Part shown: one piece after another, positions 61,382-64,000 of the stretch
Layout: every line of letters starts with the position of its first letter
How positions within the stretch are numbered: position 1 is the first letter of the stretch
From: an uncultured Prevotellaceae bacterium
GTDB lineage: Bacteria > Bacteroidota > Bacteroidia > Bacteroidales > Bacteroidaceae
NCBI GenBank assembly: GCA_947303855.1
Contig: CAMYZO010000003.1
Span: 1-64,000 of the forward strand
Direction: 5' to 3'
DNA length: 64,000 nt
The notes under the pieces: model-generated
What the model was told of the DNA's origin: nothing
The model's input: only the letters and a program-made list of their open reading frames with translations
The model's database searches: none
Position numbers and translations under genes: made by a program

Positions 61382-61389
61382 CAAAGGTA
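61382..61389 (-). promoter_or_regulatory. Candidate -7 box (TACCTTTG on the minus strand) for the giant-protein operon
   Basis: caaaggta on the plus strand, 41 bp upstream of the start at 61341. Confidence 0.5.
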
Positions 61390-61499
61390 TAAAAAATTTC
61401 CATACGTGTGTACTTTATTAATATATATATCAATAAATTTAACGGGATTTAATGAAAATTATACAACCTGGCCTGTCCAGACAACTTATAACCCTCCCT

Positions 61500-61815
61500 T
61501 AATTCCTCAATTATCCGCTTATCCTACACCCGATACTGATTATCAGTGAGTTAGTCGGATATTATCCGCTTGCTATCCGCTTTTATCCTACACCAATTTG
61601 TCTTACCCACTCTGCCCCTTTCGGTTTTTCGTCCGCCGCTTTCGGACTTTTGTCCGAGCCTTTCGGACGGTGGCTTTCCGGCTGTTCTTTGGTTGTAGAC
61701 GACATGTATGTTCGGTGTTTGGTGTAGGATAAACAGCGGATAAGATGCGGATAATTTCCTGCTAACTGCCTGATAATCAGTATCGGGTGTAGGATAAGCG
61801 GATAATTGCGAATGA
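61500..61815. repeat. About 315-bp element with about 95-bp imperfect inverted-repeat arms
   Basis: Left arm aattatccgcttatcctacacccgatactgattatcag...; right arm ctgataatcagtatcgggtgtaggataagcggataatt. Confidence 0.85.
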
Positions 61816-61862
61816 ATGCGCAGCCCAAATAATGATAATTATGATAATTTCTGTCCATTCAA

Positions 61863-61967
61863 TTTAGCAGCGGACTACAGGACTTCAGGACTTTTTCTTG
61901 CTACGGCTTTATTGGCAATACCATGAGAGGATAAAAAAAGTCTTGAAGTCCTGTTGTCCGCTGCAAA
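61863..61967. repeat. Third inverted repeat, about 35-bp arms, upstream of metG
   Basis: tttagcagcggactacaggacttcaggacttttt / aaaaaaagtcttgaagtcctgttgtccgctgcaaa. Confidence 0.85.
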
Positions 61968-62118
61968 ATGAAATGAGGGAACATCATATTGAACAACTAT
62001 TACTAAATTATGCAAGTTTTTAATGTTTTTCGTTTGATTCCTGCCAAATGTCGCGGAAAAAGTGTATCTTTGCACCCTCAAACCAGATAAATAACGAAAA
62101 AGGCTAAAATAATAGAAG

Positions 62119-64000
62119 ATGGAACAGAAACAGTATAAGCGGACGACCGTAACGTCGGCCCTGCCCTATGCTAACGGCGGGGTGCATATCGGTCATCTGG
62201 CTGGCGTCTACGTGCCGGCCGATATCTATGTGCGCTATCTCAGGCTGAAGAAGCGCGAGGTGTTGTTCATTGGCGGCTCCGACGAGCACGGCGTGCCCAT
62301 CACGGTGCGTGCCCGCAAGGAGGGTATCACGCCGCAGGATGTGGTGGACCGCTACCACAAGATGATCAAGGACTCGTTTGAGGAGTTCGGCATCTCGTTC
62401 GACATCTACAGTCGTACCACCAGCGAGACCCACCATAAGTTTGCCGCCGAGTGGTTCCGCAAGCTCTACGACGAGGGCAAGCTGGTAGAGGAGACCACCG
62501 AGCAGCTGTACGACGAGGAGGCCAAGCAATTCCTGGCCGACCGCTACGTGATGGGCGAGTGCCCCCACTGCCACAACGAGAACGCCTATGGCGACCAGTG
62601 CGAGAAATGCGGTCGCGACCTGAGTCCCACGGAGCTCATCAACCCCCGCTCCACCATCAGCGGCTCGACACCCGTGCTGAAGAAGACCAAGAACTGGTAT
62701 CTGCCCCTGAACGAGTATCAGGACTGGCTGAAGCGGTGGATTCTGGAGGAGCACAAGGAGTGGCGCCCGAACGTCTACGGCCAGTGCAAGTCGTGGCTCG
62801 ACATGGATCTGCAGCCCCGTGCCATGACGCGCGACCTGGACTGGGGTATCCCCGTCCCCGTGGACGATGCCGAGGGCAAGGTGCTCTACGTATGGTTCGA
62901 CGCCCCCATCGGCTATGTCAGCAACACCGTTGAGCTGTGTGCCAGGGAGCCGGAAAAGTGGGGCAACTGGGAGAAATGGTGGCAGGACGAGGACACCCGC
63001 CTCGTTCACTTCATCGGCAAGGACAACATCGTGTTCCACTGCATCATCTTCCCCACGATGATGAAGGCACACGGCGGCTATATCATGCCCGACAACGTGC
63101 CGGCCAACGAGTTCCTGAACTTAGAGAACGACAAGATCTCGACGTCGCGCAACTGGGCCGTGTGGCTCCACGAGTATCTGGTAGACATGCCCGGCAAGCA
63201 GGACGTGCTGCGCTACGTGCTGACGGCCAATGCCCCTGAGACCAAAGACAATAACTTCACCTGGAAGGATTTTCAGGACCGCAACAACAACGAGCTGGTG
63301 GCCGTCTATGGCAACTTCGTGAACCGTGCCCTCCAGCTGACGAAGAAGTACTGGGGTGGGGTAGTGCCCGCCTGCGGAGAGTTGCTTGACGTTGACCGCC
63401 AGGCCCTGGCAGAGTTCAAGGACGTCAAGGAGAAGGTGGAGCGCCTGCTGGAGCAGTTCAAGTTCCGCGACGCCCAGTTCGAGGCCATGAACCTGGCCCG
63501 TATCGGCAACAAGTATATCACCGACTGCGAACCGTGGAAGGAATGGAAGGCCGCCCCCGACCCCTCCGAAGGAGGGGAGTGGCTGCACGGTCCGAAGCGT
63601 GTGGAAACCATTCTGAATATCTGCTTGCAGCTGACGGCCAACCTGGCCATCGCCTTCGAGCCGTTCCTGCCGTTCTCGTCGAAGAAGCTGCGCGACATGC
63701 TTAACATCGAGAGCTTTGAGTGGGAACAGCTGGGCCAGACCGACCTGCTGAAGCCCGGCCACCAGCTGGGCGAGCCCGCCCTGCTCTTCGAGAAGATTGA
63801 GGATGAGGTGATACAGAAGCAGCTTGACAAGCTGGAGAAGACAAAGAAAGATAATGAGGCCGCAGCCTATAAGGCTGCCCCCATAAAGGGTACCTGCTCG
63901 TTCGAGGACTTCGAGAAGCTTGACATCCGTGTGGGCCTTATCAAGGACTGCCAGAAGGTGAAGAAGTCGAAGAAGCTGCTGCAGTTTACCATCGACGACG
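62119..64000 (+). CDS. metG: Methionyl-tRNA synthetase, truncated at the window end
   Basis: [34 protein letters not shown]; zinc region [18 protein letters not shown]; start of the C-terminal tRNA-binding domain [32 protein letters not shown] stays open to 64000. Confidence 0.96.
   Translation, partial: MEQKQYKRTTVTSALPYANGGVHIGHLAGVYVPADIYVRYLRLKKREVLFIGGSDEHGVPITVRARKEGITPQDVVDRYHKMIKDSFEEFGISFDIYSRTTSETHHKFAAEWFRKLYDEGKLVEETTEQLYDEEAKQFLADRYVMGECPHCHNENAYGDQCEKCGRDLSPTELINPRSTISGSTPVLKKTKNWYLPLNEYQDWLKRWILEEHKEWRPNVYGQCKSWLDMDLQPRAMTRDLDWGIPVPVDDAEGKVLYVWFDAPIGYVSNTVELCAREPEKWGNWEKWWQDEDTRLVHFIGKDNIVFHCIIFPTMMKAHGGYIMPDNVPANEFLNLENDKISTSRNWAVWLHEYLVDMPGKQDVLRYVLTANAPETKDNNFTWKDFQDRNNNELVAVYGNFVNRALQLTKKYWGGVVPACGELLDVDRQALAEFKDVKEKVERLLEQFKFRDAQFEAMNLARIGNKYITDCEPWKEWKAAPDPSEGGEWLHGPKRVETILNICLQLTANLAIAFEPFLPFSSKKLRDMLNIESFEWEQLGQTDLLKPGHQLGEPALLFEKIEDEVIQKQLDKLEKTKKDNEAAAYKAAPIKGTCSFEDFEKLDIRVGLIKDCQKVKKSKKLLQFTIDD

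Overview
The window looks like a Bacteroidales (Prevotella-like) chromosome segment; this is inferred from gene content and TAnnTTTG-type promoter boxes. The left part (1-18.1 kb) is mostly housekeeping: MotA/ExbB-like gene, argS, RNase H, fused ABC transporter, ribD, manA, prmC, recX, comF-like gene, pyrE, argH, tRNA-Leu(TAA), a TPR lipoprotein and a TlpA-like protein. The right edge carries metG, cut by the window end. Between them, on the minus strand (61341 down to 18692), is one tightly packed gene run of about 42.6 kb: an OmpA-like/DUF3575-like protein, a DUF5119-like lipoprotein, a fimbrillin with a long C-terminal extension, a four-helix-bundle protein, two more fimbrillin-like lipoproteins, and two giant secreted proteins of 4013 aa and 7395 aa built from V[YF]GGG repeats. 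I read this as a pilus (fimbrillin)-type locus coupled to giant beta-solenoid-like surface proteins, and it is the best candidate for an undescribed system. Distinctive signals are: (i) a 9-bp (GGGGCTAAT-like) repeat present at about ten sites across the operon and read in different frames as signal-peptide core (MGLMGLMG), lipobox lead-in or Asn-Gly-Thr/Ala linkers; (ii) G-quadruplex-capable tracts at the 5' ends of several of these ORFs; (iii) kilobase-scale superrepeats in the 22-kb gene; (iv) large imperfect inverted-repeat elements on both sides of the locus (18183-18626 and about 61500-61815). No searches were run; all family names come from reading translated sequence.
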